DNA of 64,000 nucleotides. It comes from Rhodococcus sp. 06-235-1A. Its GTDB lineage: Bacteria > Actinomycetota > Actinomycetes > Mycobacteriales > Mycobacteriaceae. Made by a program: the position numbers and the translations under genes. This document shows positions 8,099 through 15,281 of this stretch, in pieces; the stretch's first letter is position 1, and each line of letters starts with the position of its first letter. The stretch lies in assembly GCF_002258785.1 (NCBI RefSeq), contig NZ_NOYI01000016.1, positions 1-64,000 of the forward strand, given 5' to 3'. The notes below the pieces were generated by a model. It saw only the letters and a program-made list of their open reading frames with translations. It searched no databases and had not been told where the DNA came from.

Positions 8099-9376
8099 CT
8101 AGACGGGCTGGCTGGTGGTCAGGGCCTGCCACGCCGCATTGGCCTGCTCGAGGGCCGGTCCCGCAGCGGCGACTGCGTCCGCGACGGCTGGCTGTTCGAC
8201 CACCGTCGAGGCGAAGCCCGCCGCCGCGGTAGCGGCCGGTTCGATCCATGTGTTCGCGTCGTTGACGGCCTGTTCGACGACCGGAGCAGCATTCTGAACG
8301 GCGGTGTTCGCCTGAGCGAGCAGATCAGCCCCCGCCTCCGTGGCCAGTGGTGCCGGGGTCACCGGAACCGGGCTGGCGGCAGGCGGTGCGGGTGCAGCAT
8401 CGACTGCGGGGGCGGGAGCGGGTGCCGGCTCCTCGATGGTCGCTGCTTCGCCGCCTGCGGCTGCGCCGCCGATCAGAGCACCGGCTGCAGCACCGACCGC
8501 GGTGGTGGCTGCAACGAGCGGTGTCGCGACAGCCGCTCCCACACCAGCTCCAGCGAGTGCCGCTGCGCCGGGTACGAAGATGAAGCCGAGTGGACCGGCC
8601 GGCAGGATCGCCGGAGTCAGGGCGGGGGTTGCGGCCACGCCGAGACCGGCACCGATGGCCGCGCCGCCGACGGTGATCGCCGCGCCGGGCACGAGACCGA
8701 CACCGAGTCCGACCAGGCCGCCCGTCACGGCACCGGCAGCGGTACCGGCGGCGATACGGTCTGCTCGCGGAGCGTCCGCAAGGCCGTTGTCGACGAGCAG
8801 GTTTCCGCCGTCAGCCTGGATGGCCTGGAAGGTGTTCGAGACCTGGCGGGCAAGCACACGGTCGACGCCGTCGGGGATTCGATACGGGGTCGCCCCGATC
8901 AGGACGGAGTCGTCATCGACCTCGATCGGCACGATCGTCGGCCGCTTGACCGTCGGCACCGGTGCTGGCGGTGGTGCCGGTGCGGGAGTGACGGTTTCGG
9001 GACCATCGCTGATAGCCGGGCCTTGGATCGGTGCGGGGCTGCTCTCGTAGACGACCGGTTCGGAGTAGTAGGTGGTGTCGTAGGAGGGCCGCTGTCGACC
9101 TGCGTTGTAGTCGTCGACGGTGCGCGTCTCGGAGTAGTCGTAGATCGGGGTGAAACCGGGGACGTACGAGTCCTCGGGAGCGGGCGGGGCGGGTGCCGGA
9201 GCTGGCTGGGTCACACCAGGCTGCTGGCCTGGCGCAACAGACACACCCGGCTGACCCGGTGCAGCCTGAGCAACACCGGCGCACGCGATGCACAGTGCAA
9301 TGGGGATGGCGCACGCAGCAGCGATCCGCGTCGTGGTGCGTCGGCGCCGACCTCCACTACCAGTCGATCTGAACAT
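8099..9376 (-). CDS. Secreted Ala/Pro-rich protein with glycine-zipper segments
   Basis: A 425-residue protein with an Arg-rich N-terminus and a signal peptide ending near CAGVAQAAPG, a Pro-rich spacer, then a Tyr-rich segment (PIYDYSETRTVDDYNAGRQ). A short conserved domain follows (IEVDDDSVLIGATPYRIPDGVDRVLARQVSNTFQ region), then a long run of Gly-x-x-x-Gly-type small-residue repeats (GAVTGGLVGLGVGLVPGA and similar, residues about 235-340). The glycine zippers suggest membrane insertion or self-assembly. ATG 9376 is chosen over upstream starts because AAGGTGAAGAA lies just before it. It is the first gene of the minus-strand envelope block; function is unknown. Confidence 0.72.
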   Translation of the reverse strand: MFRSTGSGGRRRRTTTRIAAACAIPIALCIACAGVAQAAPGQPGVSVAPGQQPGVTQPAPAPAPPAPEDSYVPGFTPIYDYSETRTVDDYNAGRQRPSYDTTYYSEPVVYESSPAPIQGPAISDGPETVTPAPAPPPAPVPTVKRPTIVPIEVDDDSVLIGATPYRIPDGVDRVLARQVSNTFQAIQADGGNLLVDNGLADAPRADRIAAGTAAGAVTGGLVGLGVGLVPGAAITVGGAAIGAGLGVAATPALTPAILPAGPLGFIFVPGAAALAGAGVGAAVATPLVAATTAVGAAAGALIGGAAAGGEAATIEEPAPAPAPAVDAAPAPPAASPVPVTPAPLATEAGADLLAQANTAVQNAAPVVEQAVNDANTWIEPAATAAAGFASTVVEQPAVADAVAAAGPALEQANAAWQALTTSQPV

Positions 9377-9540
9377 TTCTTCACCTTTCATTGACGAACA
9401 ATGCGTTTGGGTTACAGCGGGTAGATCCAAGAAGGAAGCTGGTGCTCTCGGCCCGTCCCCGATTGGTTGTCAACCAATCATGCTGAACAGCAGTGTGATT
9501 CAGGTTCTAACCTCGTAGCTCCGCCGACGTGCAATTGGGA

Positions 9541-9582
9541 GTGCGGGTGATGCCGAAGGTTTGCGGGTCCGATCACCCGCAC
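9541..9582 (-). terminator. Perfect 11-bp hairpin after micro-ORF 2
   Basis: GTGCGGGTGAT at 9541-9551 pairs perfectly with ATCACCCGCAC at 9572-9582 around a 20-nt loop. It sits directly after the micro-ORF at 9601-9660 in the direction of transcription. There is no U-run, so it could be a factor-assisted terminator, a processing or stability hairpin, or part of the structured cassette. Confidence 0.5.
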
Positions 9583-9600
9583 CCACCAAGTGCACTCGGC

Positions 9601-9660
9601 TTATGCGAACAAAGACGAGAGGGAGTTCACGAAGAGAATCCACTGAAGGAAGAGCGGCAC
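9601..9660 (-). CDS. Micro-ORF 2, 19-residue hydrophobic peptide
   Basis: A GTG start at 9660 is preceded by AGAAAGGA at good spacing and opens VPLFLQWILFVNSLSSLFA, then TAA at 9601. The copy at 10422-10472 has the same layout: structured leader, AGAAAGGA, short hydrophobic peptide beginning Met-Pro, strong hairpin. The repetition of this architecture is the main evidence that it is translated. It could be a leader peptide, a small membrane peptide or a type I toxin-like peptide. Confidence 0.45.
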   Translation of the reverse strand: MPLFLQWILFVNSLSSLFA

Positions 9661-9850
9661 CTGTCTAAAATCCTTTCTCTGAGAGGGAGTTACGGGGTTC
9701 TGTCGATGTCCCGGCGGGGACGCGTAGGTCGGCACACGATGAGGTCGAAGCGTCACCATGCGGCCCTCGCGCCGGTCCATCTGATGAGACGGAGGCGAAA
9801 ACCCTCAAGTCAGGCAATCGCCGGGCTCCGTCTCACGGCTTTTCAACGGT
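9640..9850 (-). ncRNA. Structured leader RNA, copy 2
   Basis: On the minus strand this segment has a GAAAAG start, a hairpin closed by GAGACGGAG and CTCCGTCTC, the shared block GGACCGGCGCGAGGG, a variable middle, the shared block CCCCGCCGGGACATC and a final AGAAAGGA. The same blocks in the same order recur at 10475-10665, while the hairpin stems between them differ in sequence but keep their pairing. This is a compensatory pattern typical of structured RNA. It does not match a riboswitch class I know. Confidence 0.5.
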
Positions 9851-10280
9851 GGCGGGGAGTCCGATCTGTACGTGAGGTCCGGTTCGGGTTCCCCGCCACT
9901 CGCTGTGAACGTGATTGGCCTGCCCTGGGCGGCTGCTTACCGCCGGGAACGGCACCGCCGAATGCCGCCGGGTACGGCACGTACGCGCGGTCGAGTGAGG
10001 AACCGATAATCTGAGCTGCCTCGAGCGCCGGGCCGAGGACCGTTCCGAGCATTCCGGTGTCGGCCTTGATCGGCGCATCAGGCGAGGACTGTCCGGTCCC
10101 CTGGACCGCGAGTGTGTAGAGGGCGGGGCGGTCGGTGACCAGTTCGTCGAGCAACGGCTGCTCTGGGCTGGCCGAGGCAGTCGGCGGCGTCACCAACAGG
10201 TGTGCCGCGGTGACCGACAGCGTGCACGCTGCGACGGCCATCATCGCGGCGATGGATCTGAAACGAGTTCTGTCGGACAA
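9843..10280 (-). pseudogene. Truncated cutinase-like secreted protein
   Basis: The 145-residue frame starts with a signal peptide (MAVAACTLSVTAAHLL to ASASP). It continues with a recognisable cutinase N-terminal region: LYTLAVQGTGQSS, DTGMLGTVLGPALEAA and LDRAYVPYPAAFGG. These align with the equivalent parts of the 578-residue enzyme at 5470-7206. It then degenerates into an Arg/Pro-rich tail without the GYSQG nucleophile motif. The tail runs straight into the structured RNA copy 2, so the 3' part was probably replaced by or fused to that cassette. It cannot be an active hydrolase, although a short secreted product is possible. Confidence 0.6.
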
Positions 10281-10363
10281 TATTTAGACTCCTGTCAAAA
10301 CCGAGAGAAACTGCGGGATGCGCCGTCGACGACGCCGGAACGTGAAACTTCGGTGCGCTTCCT

Positions 10364-10402
10364 GGTGGGTGCCAGGTCGGTCGACAAACGTAGGCACCCA
10401 CC
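10364..10402 (-). terminator. Hairpin after micro-ORF 1
   Basis: GGTGGGTGCC at 10364-10373 and GGCACCCACC at 10393-10402 form a perfect 10-bp stem with a 19-nt loop, placed just after micro-ORF 1. There is no U-run. It is the positional counterpart of the hairpin at 9541-9582, and both cassettes share a GGTGGGTGC segment here. Confidence 0.5.
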
Positions 10403-10421
10403 GACATGGTTGAAGACGCGG

Positions 10422-10472
10422 TCAGCCCAGCAGGCCGAGCCAGTACCAGAGCTGCGAGAAAATCCACGGCAT
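10422..10472 (-). CDS. Micro-ORF 1, 16-residue hydrophobic peptide
   Basis: ATG at 10472, preceded by AGAAAGGA at nine nucleotides, encodes MPWIFSQLWYWLGLLG, then TGA at 10422. The peptide is very rich in Trp and Leu, as expected for membrane insertion. Its partner at 9601-9660 has the same context. The reading frame is short, so the evidence is the Shine-Dalgarno sequence and the duplicated architecture, not codon statistics. Confidence 0.45.
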   Translation of the reverse strand: MPWIFSQLWYWLGLLG

Positions 10473-10474
10473 CG

Positions 10475-10665
10475 GGCGTATTCCTTTCTGTCAGTGGAGG
10501 TGTAGGAGTCCGGTGGATGTCCCGGCGGGGTCGCGCAGCGCTGAACATGATGAGATGCGCTCGCTGCGCGACCCTCGCGCCGGTCCACCAAGTAAGGGCT
10601 ACGCGTCGACCTCAGTGCAGTGAGTCCGCCGCGTAGACCCTCGCGACTGATCGCCTTTTCAGGCG
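10475..10665 (-). ncRNA. Structured leader RNA, copy 1
   Basis: On the minus strand it shows GAAAAGGCGATC, a stem CTACGCG...CGCGTAG, the shared block GGACCGGCGCGAGGG, a perfect stem GTCGCGCAGCG...CGCTGCGCGAC, the shared block CCCCGCCGGGACATC, and AGAAAGGA before micro-ORF 1. It is homologous to the copy at 9640-9850, with covarying stems. It may regulate the micro-ORF or be a small RNA itself. Confidence 0.5.
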
Positions 10666-10684
10666 CCAGTCGAGATTGGGGGGA

Positions 10685-10933
10685 TTAGGCCACGTGGCTG
10701 AAGAGCGGGGACCGTGAGAGTGGTTCCAGGAACGCCGCATCGGTGTCAGTCCATTCACCGATCGCAGAGCCCGTCTCTTCGCAGATCAGCCTGTGGTGGC
10801 TGTGGTGGGGCACGGCTGGGAGCGAACACACGGCCAGGCCCGCAGTACGGTCGTTGACCGAGGTGCAGAGGGCGGTGCCGGGATTGCAGGTGGAGCCCGG
10901 ATGTAACGTTTGCGGTTGCGCGTCAGATTTCAT
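10685..10933 (-). CDS. Small hypothetical protein
   Basis: An 82-residue frame from ATG 10933, preceded by GGAG at suitable spacing. It contains four Cys and a His-rich stretch (PAVPHHSHHRLICEETG) followed by acidic residues. It has no recognised family. It sits upstream of structured RNA copy 1 on the same strand. The longer open frame upstream lacks a better start. Confidence 0.4.
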   Translation of the reverse strand: MKSDAQPQTLHPGSTCNPGTALCTSVNDRTAGLAVCSLPAVPHHSHHRLICEETGSAIGEWTDTDAAFLEPLSRSPLFSHVA

Positions 10934-11273
10934 AGGTGTCTCCGATCCGATTGCGGTCCTGCTAGATCCGCATAGGCTGGGAGAGCCCCTGCGGATACAA
11001 GTTGGGCCCGATATTTGGGCTTTGTTCTGTAGGTGGAGGGGACTCCGGATGCGTTTCGGGACGACCAATCACGGCGCATCTGGAGTCTGCTAATTCGAGT
11101 TACTCTGTGCCAGTCGGTTTCTCGCTTTCTGTGGCGTATCAGTGATGTGTAGACGCTGCGGTTGATGCGGCGTGCGCCTGTAGGCCGAATCTTGCGCTCT
11201 CGACACTCAGGGACGAACCTGTAGGGCATTGTCTAAACAACTGGATCTATACACTAGCATCCAAACATGCTTT
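10934..11273. other. Intergenic region between divergent genes
   Basis: About 340 bp between the small minus-strand gene and the plus-strand double-HTH regulator. The part at 11229-11265 is AT-rich (TTGTCT, TATACACTA), as expected for a promoter near the regulator start. I see no RNA gene or convincing ORF. Confidence 0.4.
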
Positions 11274-11771
11274 ATGTGCTACCGAATTGGGACAAGTGGC
11301 ATCGTGTCCTCTCGTGAGGTTCCATCGGTGAGGCGTCGGTTGCGTGGTTTCGCACCTGACAAGCTGCGGGCACGACGAATTGAACTCAAACTGAGTGGTG
11401 CCGAGGTTGCGCGCGTTCTCGGAGTGGCTTTGACGACGTATTCACAGTGGGAGCGAGGCCAGTCCCATCCCCGTATAGACACTCTTGCGCGATGCGCTGA
11501 GGAATTTGGGAGCGAGATCAGCGACTTCGTCTCAGTGCCGCAGGACGAGGAATACCTCGGTGATCTGCGAATATCTAGGGGGCTGACCCAGGGGATGCTC
11601 GCGAGCGAAATCGGCGTCAGTAGCCAGTACATCGGGGCGCTCGAGCGCGGGCAGAGCAAGTTGAGCGCGCCGGCCGCCCGCCAGATAGCGGACGCGCTGG
11701 GGTACCCGACGCAACGGGTCAGCGAGGCATACGAGCGTGTGCGGAAGCGGCCACGGGGCGAACCGGCCTGA
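11274..11771 (+). CDS. Double helix-turn-helix (XRE) regulator
   Basis: A protein of about 165 residues with two tandem XRE-type HTH domains. The first is around KLRARRIELKLSGAEVARVL with ALTTYSQWERGQSHP; the second is around LRISRGLTQGMLASEIG with SSQYIGALERGQSKLSAPA. Both show the Q/E-W-E-R-G-Q-S recognition-turn pattern. Such proteins bind operator DNA as dimers and often repress transfer or phage-like modules. The start is uncertain: ATG 11274 is used, a GTG near 11304 and a TTG at 11229 are alternatives, and the AT-rich stretch at 11230-11255 is more likely promoter than coding. It faces away from the transfer block and could control it. Confidence 0.8.
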   Translation: MCYRIGTSGIVSSREVPSVRRRLRGFAPDKLRARRIELKLSGAEVARVLGVALTTYSQWERGQSHPRIDTLARCAEEFGSEISDFVSVPQDEEYLGDLRISRGLTQGMLASEIGVSSQYIGALERGQSKLSAPAARQIADALGYPTQRVSEAYERVRKRPRGEPA

Positions 11772-11824
11772 CTGCGAATTTGACTCTGAGTCGACATTCT
11801 GGCTCCAAGACGCATGCTTGTTAG

Positions 11825-11848
11825 CCACGTGAAATGTGTTCCACGTGG
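11825..11848. promoter_or_regulatory. Pair of CACGTG palindromes, parS-like
   Basis: CCACGTG at 11825-11831 and CCACGTGG at 11841-11848 lie 10 nt apart in the gap between two convergent genes. The CACGTGAAA and GTTCCACGTGG contexts each resemble half of the actinobacterial chromosomal parS consensus (GTTTCACGTGAAAC), but neither is a full match. Together they also form an inverted repeat that could act as a bidirectional terminator. Confidence 0.35.
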
Positions 11849-11944
11849 TGCTCAAAGGCTGCGTCTGAGGGCCATGCGGCCGACAGGAAGTCTTCAACTC
11901 TTCGGGAGAGTGGAAGATGCCGAGGGCGAAGCTATCACGATCTG

Positions 11945-12979
11945 TTAGGGAGTGGGAACCTCGAGCGCCTGCTCGGAAGGTTGCAGCGCGGGGAGCACCG
12001 CAAGGATCAGACGGTCACCAAGTTGTCCAGGGTAGGGCCGTAGCTCGAGTCGGGTTTGCTGCCACTTCCAGCCGGTCGCGTCGCCGCCGTCGATTGCACG
12101 GATGCGTACATCAGCTGACACAGGAGACGTATTGTGGGTCCACTTTTCGAGAGCATCTGACAGTGTCGCCCGGTCGTCGTCGTGTAACACGCCGCAACCG
12201 CTTGTGAGATCACGCCATTTCACCCAGGTTGGAGCTTCCGGTAACCACATTGTCAAAATCCCGGTTCGGCCGTCGAATACAGCGATGCGTGTTCCACCGC
12301 TCACGAGGCCGCTCGGCATTCCCAGCTCAGCCAATGTCGGTTTGTCGGGTTCCGTTGTGTCTGTCACGTCGTGCCATAGCAGCCTGAGGCCGACGTTGGG
12401 AGGGTCAGTTCTCCCTCTGCCCCAGCAGTGCCAACGCATGATTCGGCCATCTGCGTGGAGAACGGACATCGGGTCTTCCCACTTCCGACCGTGTGTAGGG
12501 ACCAGCGCCTGGGCGAACAACTCCTCGGACCCATCGAATTTGACGGCCTTGGCGTTGTACTCAGCCGGGGTTCGTTCCGGTACGTGATCAGCCGCAGAGA
12601 CGCCGGACATCATGGAAGCCTCGACTGTCTGCTCGATGACGGTGCGTTCGAGTAGCCAGGCTATTCCGGAAACGGTCCGCACAGGATCGGGTTCGACCTC
12701 CGGGTCCCCCACCCAGAGCTGTATGCCGTGGGTTTCCCCTGACGGCCCCAGAACTGGTACTGCGCGAATGCGAGCTTGACGCCTACGGCCTTTGAAGATC
12801 ACATCTTGCTCGGAGCAAGAACTGCGTGTGAGTTCCAGAAAACCATGCAGATCGAACTCAGGCCCAGGTGACAAACGATCGATTTTGGTCCAATCTCGGA
12901 CCTTCCCCCCAGTACTGATGACTGTCATCTGTCCTGGAACCAAGGTTTCCACCAGGTGCCAGCTGTTCACGATGTCCAC
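11945..12979 (-). CDS. GAF/PAS-like sensory domain protein
   Basis: A 344-residue cytosolic protein without signal peptide or membrane helices. The first half begins NSWHLVETLVPGQMTVISTGGKVRDW and includes RQARIRAVPVLGPSGETHGIQLWVGDP; the second half includes EDPMSVLHADGRIMRWHCWGRG and DVRIRAIDGG. This matches actinobacterial GAF-domain/DUF5593-type proteins, with two PAS/GAF-like sheets and no attached output domain. These are poorly characterised and often plasmid-borne in mycobacteria and rhodococci. It lies 41 nt downstream of the P450 gene on the same strand, so the two may be co-expressed. Confidence 0.65.
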   Translation of the reverse strand: MDIVNSWHLVETLVPGQMTVISTGGKVRDWTKIDRLSPGPEFDLHGFLELTRSSCSEQDVIFKGRRRQARIRAVPVLGPSGETHGIQLWVGDPEVEPDPVRTVSGIAWLLERTVIEQTVEASMMSGVSAADHVPERTPAEYNAKAVKFDGSEELFAQALVPTHGRKWEDPMSVLHADGRIMRWHCWGRGRTDPPNVGLRLLWHDVTDTTEPDKPTLAELGMPSGLVSGGTRIAVFDGRTGILTMWLPEAPTWVKWRDLTSGCGVLHDDDRATLSDALEKWTHNTSPVSADVRIRAIDGGDATGWKWQQTRLELRPYPGQLGDRLILAVLPALQPSEQALEVPTP

Positions 12980-13020
12980 AGGTTCCCCTTCCTGATCGAC
13001 CTAGACAGACGACGGTACAG

Positions 13021-14406
13021 TCACGACCGCCGCGAAACAGAAAGTCTGACGCCATGTGGCCTCATTGTCACGGCTTCTCGCACGTCGAGCTGGTAATCGG
13101 GGTCTGCTCGAATCTCGTACCGACGAGCGATGGACGCCAACGCAAGCACCGCCTCGTGTAGGGCGAATTGGCGGCCGATACATGCTCGCAGACCGGTGCC
13201 CCAAGGCTTGTAGATGCGGCGGTTGGTGTCGCTTGCCTGGCTTGTGGCGAACCGGTTGGGGTCGAAGGTGTGTGCCTCTGGCCCCCATTCCGGTGAGCGG
13301 TGCAGCTGTGGCAGGAGAACAAAGACCCATCCCTCGGGTACCTCGTATCCGCCCAGCGAAGTTGCTCCGCGCTCACGTGCCTTGCGGAAGTAACCGGGTG
13401 CAGCGGGCCACAGCCGGAGGGTTTCGTCGACGACGTGTCGTGTCCGTCGTAGCTTGGGTACGTTTTCGAACTCGATGTCGGTGCCATCAGGAGCGACGGC
13501 GTCGACTTCGGCGCGTATCCGCTGCATCTCATCGGGTCGGGTGCTCAGGAAATGCAGCGCGAAGGCGATAGTTGATGCGGTTGTTTCGTTTCCCGCGATC
13601 AGGAAAGTGATGATCTGGTTGCGGATGTTCTCCAGTGTCAGTTTGTCGCCCGTATGGGGGTCTGGCGTGTTGAGCATGTGTTCGAGCAGATCCGGAGCCG
13701 TTTTGTTGGAGTCGGGCTGGGCCATCCGCTGTTCGATCAGGGAGTCGACAGTGTGGCGTATGAACTGCAGGTCCTCATCGTGCTGCCTCGTCGCTTTTCG
13801 TCCTAGGACAGAGCGGACGATCGGCACATCGTTCGATGACTTGTTGACATATTGAAGGACGCGAGCGATGGCGTCCGCAAAGGGTACGGGCTGGCGAAAC
13901 GAGCCGAAATCATGCGACAAGGCGCAACGCCCGATCACGTCGAAGGCTAGTTTTGAGCACTCGTCGTATGCGTCTACCGGACCCGATCCGCCGTCCCATG
14001 AGGTCAGAAGTTCGTTGACTGATTCCTGCATGGCTTCGTGGTAACCGCGCATGGCCCCTTTGCTGAACGCCGGCCCCAGCACAGCATGCGCGCGATGCCA
14101 GTTCGGCTCCGAGTTGAACGCGGTGAACAGACCGTCTTCGCCGATGGCGCGTAGCTTTCGATGTGGCAGTGCAAGAAATTTAGCCCAGTACTTCTCGTCG
14201 TTCACCTCCGCGACAAGCTCCGGTTCCGAGACCACGACGAGTCGGTGGCCAAAAATCTTGCGTTCGTAGATCCCCCCGAGCTCAGCGGCCATTGCCATCT
14301 CTTTTTGAACAGGCTTGGCGGTATCGAGGCCAACGATGTCTCCGGCAAACGGCAGTCGGTAGCGCGGGTGAGGCAGAGTCTTCGAGATGGTTTGGGCGAT
14401 CTCCAT
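13021..14406 (-). CDS. CYP102-type cytochrome P450 (heme domain only)
   Basis: A 461-residue P450, the length of a free-standing heme domain. Visible motifs: NWHRAHAVLGPAFSKGAMRG in the C-helix, FLIAGNETTAS in the I-helix, the ExxR motif in ETLRLWP, and the heme-binding loop PWGTGLRACIGRQFALHE with the ligand Cys. The C-helix, the LLPQLHR segment and the heme loop closely follow the heme domain of CYP102 (P450 BM3) fatty-acid hydroxylases. The FMN/FAD reductase domain is missing, so it needs external redox partners, none of which are encoded nearby. The probable substrate is a fatty acid or similar lipid. It is not clearly part of the lincosamide cluster. Confidence 0.9.
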   Translation of the reverse strand: MEIAQTISKTLPHPRYRLPFAGDIVGLDTAKPVQKEMAMAAELGGIYERKIFGHRLVVVSEPELVAEVNDEKYWAKFLALPHRKLRAIGEDGLFTAFNSEPNWHRAHAVLGPAFSKGAMRGYHEAMQESVNELLTSWDGGSGPVDAYDECSKLAFDVIGRCALSHDFGSFRQPVPFADAIARVLQYVNKSSNDVPIVRSVLGRKATRQHDEDLQFIRHTVDSLIEQRMAQPDSNKTAPDLLEHMLNTPDPHTGDKLTLENIRNQIITFLIAGNETTASTIAFALHFLSTRPDEMQRIRAEVDAVAPDGTDIEFENVPKLRRTRHVVDETLRLWPAAPGYFRKARERGATSLGGYEVPEGWVFVLLPQLHRSPEWGPEAHTFDPNRFATSQASDTNRRIYKPWGTGLRACIGRQFALHEAVLALASIARRYEIRADPDYQLDVREAVTMRPHGVRLSVSRRS

Positions 14407-14449
14407 GCCCGATAGTGTCCCCCACGTCTACAGACACTGGTCGGCGACC

Positions 14450-14689
14450 ATGTCTGACGCACGAGTGAATGCGGTGCGGGCAACGCGTGTCACGTTGATC
14501 GAAGACGTCATAACAACCGGCGGAGCCGTCCCAGCCGCCGCTGAAGCGCTGCGTGAGCGGCCCGCCGAGGTAACTACGGTCGTGTGTGCGATCGACCGCA
14601 GCAGCAACGAGGGACGACTCGAAGCCGCGGGCGTGTCCGTGCGCTCAGTGCTTACACTTGCCGACCTTGATCGCGCGCACAGGTCATAA
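14450..14689 (+). pseudogene. C-terminal fragment of a PyrE-like phosphoribosyltransferase
   Basis: The 79-residue frame carries the PRPP-binding motif of orotate phosphoribosyltransferases (VTLIEDVITTGGAV) and the usual following helix (AAAEALRER, then VVCAIDRSSNEG). The N-terminal half of the about 180-residue enzyme is missing. It begins just upstream of the divergent P450 gene, so the missing part was probably lost by recombination. It is unlikely to be functional. Confidence 0.75.
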
Positions 14690-14787
14690 AGGGTCGTGTT
14701 CATATGTACGTAAACAGCTGTGAGGCAACGGCTTTACTCTTCCCGATTTGTTACCGATAATTTAGATTATGTCGGGTAAAGTGCTGC

Positions 14788-15030
14788 ATGTTGCATCTGA
14801 TGAATCAGTCAGCTCCGGCAACTAACTGCGACTCCCACCACGACGGCCTCGACCGCATCGATTCCGAAGCCGGCACACCCGTCTTGGCCATCACCACGCC
14901 CCAGGGCAACCAGCGTGCATTCTTCGGACCAGTTCTCAGCAACGCCATTGACCGCGATGACGCGATCCTCCTTTGGGAAGCCCTACTGCGCCTGCTGTCA
15001 GTTCACGCCTTCCAAGAGCTCAAAGGTTGA
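14788..15030 (+). pseudogene. C-terminal fragment of a DsbA-family (mycothiol nitroreductase-like) protein
   Basis: The frame contains GTPVLAITTPQGNQRAFFGPVL, a Leu-Trp-rich helix and a final FQELKG. This is the C-terminal pattern of actinobacterial DsbA-family proteins such as the mycothiol-dependent Rv2466c type (AFFGPVL and FELK motifs). The thioredoxin part with the active Cys is absent, so it is a remnant. It is the second piece of debris at the edge of the lincosamide cluster. Confidence 0.6.
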
Positions 15031-15281
15031 GCGTCGCAACGCGCATGCCTGCGTCGGGGCGTGGAGCAATACGACCACTCTTGATATGCCCGGTTACCGG
15101 TAACCCGATATTGCACCTAACGCACGAAAATAAGAGAAAATCGCTCCAAAGTTGCGCCGTCAGCTTAGAAATGTAGGCCTAGATGCGGATTAGTTGGCTT
15201 GCAGCACCCAAGCGATACCCGAAAAATCGGATATTGTTGCACAGCTCCGTGTTTCGCTTGAGCACGTTCCATTGGCTGCCG

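Noticed and set aside
9640-10665. Structured RNAs as c-di-AMP (ydaO) riboswitches
   Set aside because: The conserved blocks do not match the ydaO consensus I know, and each copy leads to a micro-ORF rather than a cell-wall hydrolase gene.
13021-14406. P450 as FasA of a fas (cytokinin) operon, as on plasmids of Rhodococcus fascians
   Set aside because: The protein is CYP102-like and no isopentenyltransferase, cytokinin oxidase or LOG gene lies near it.
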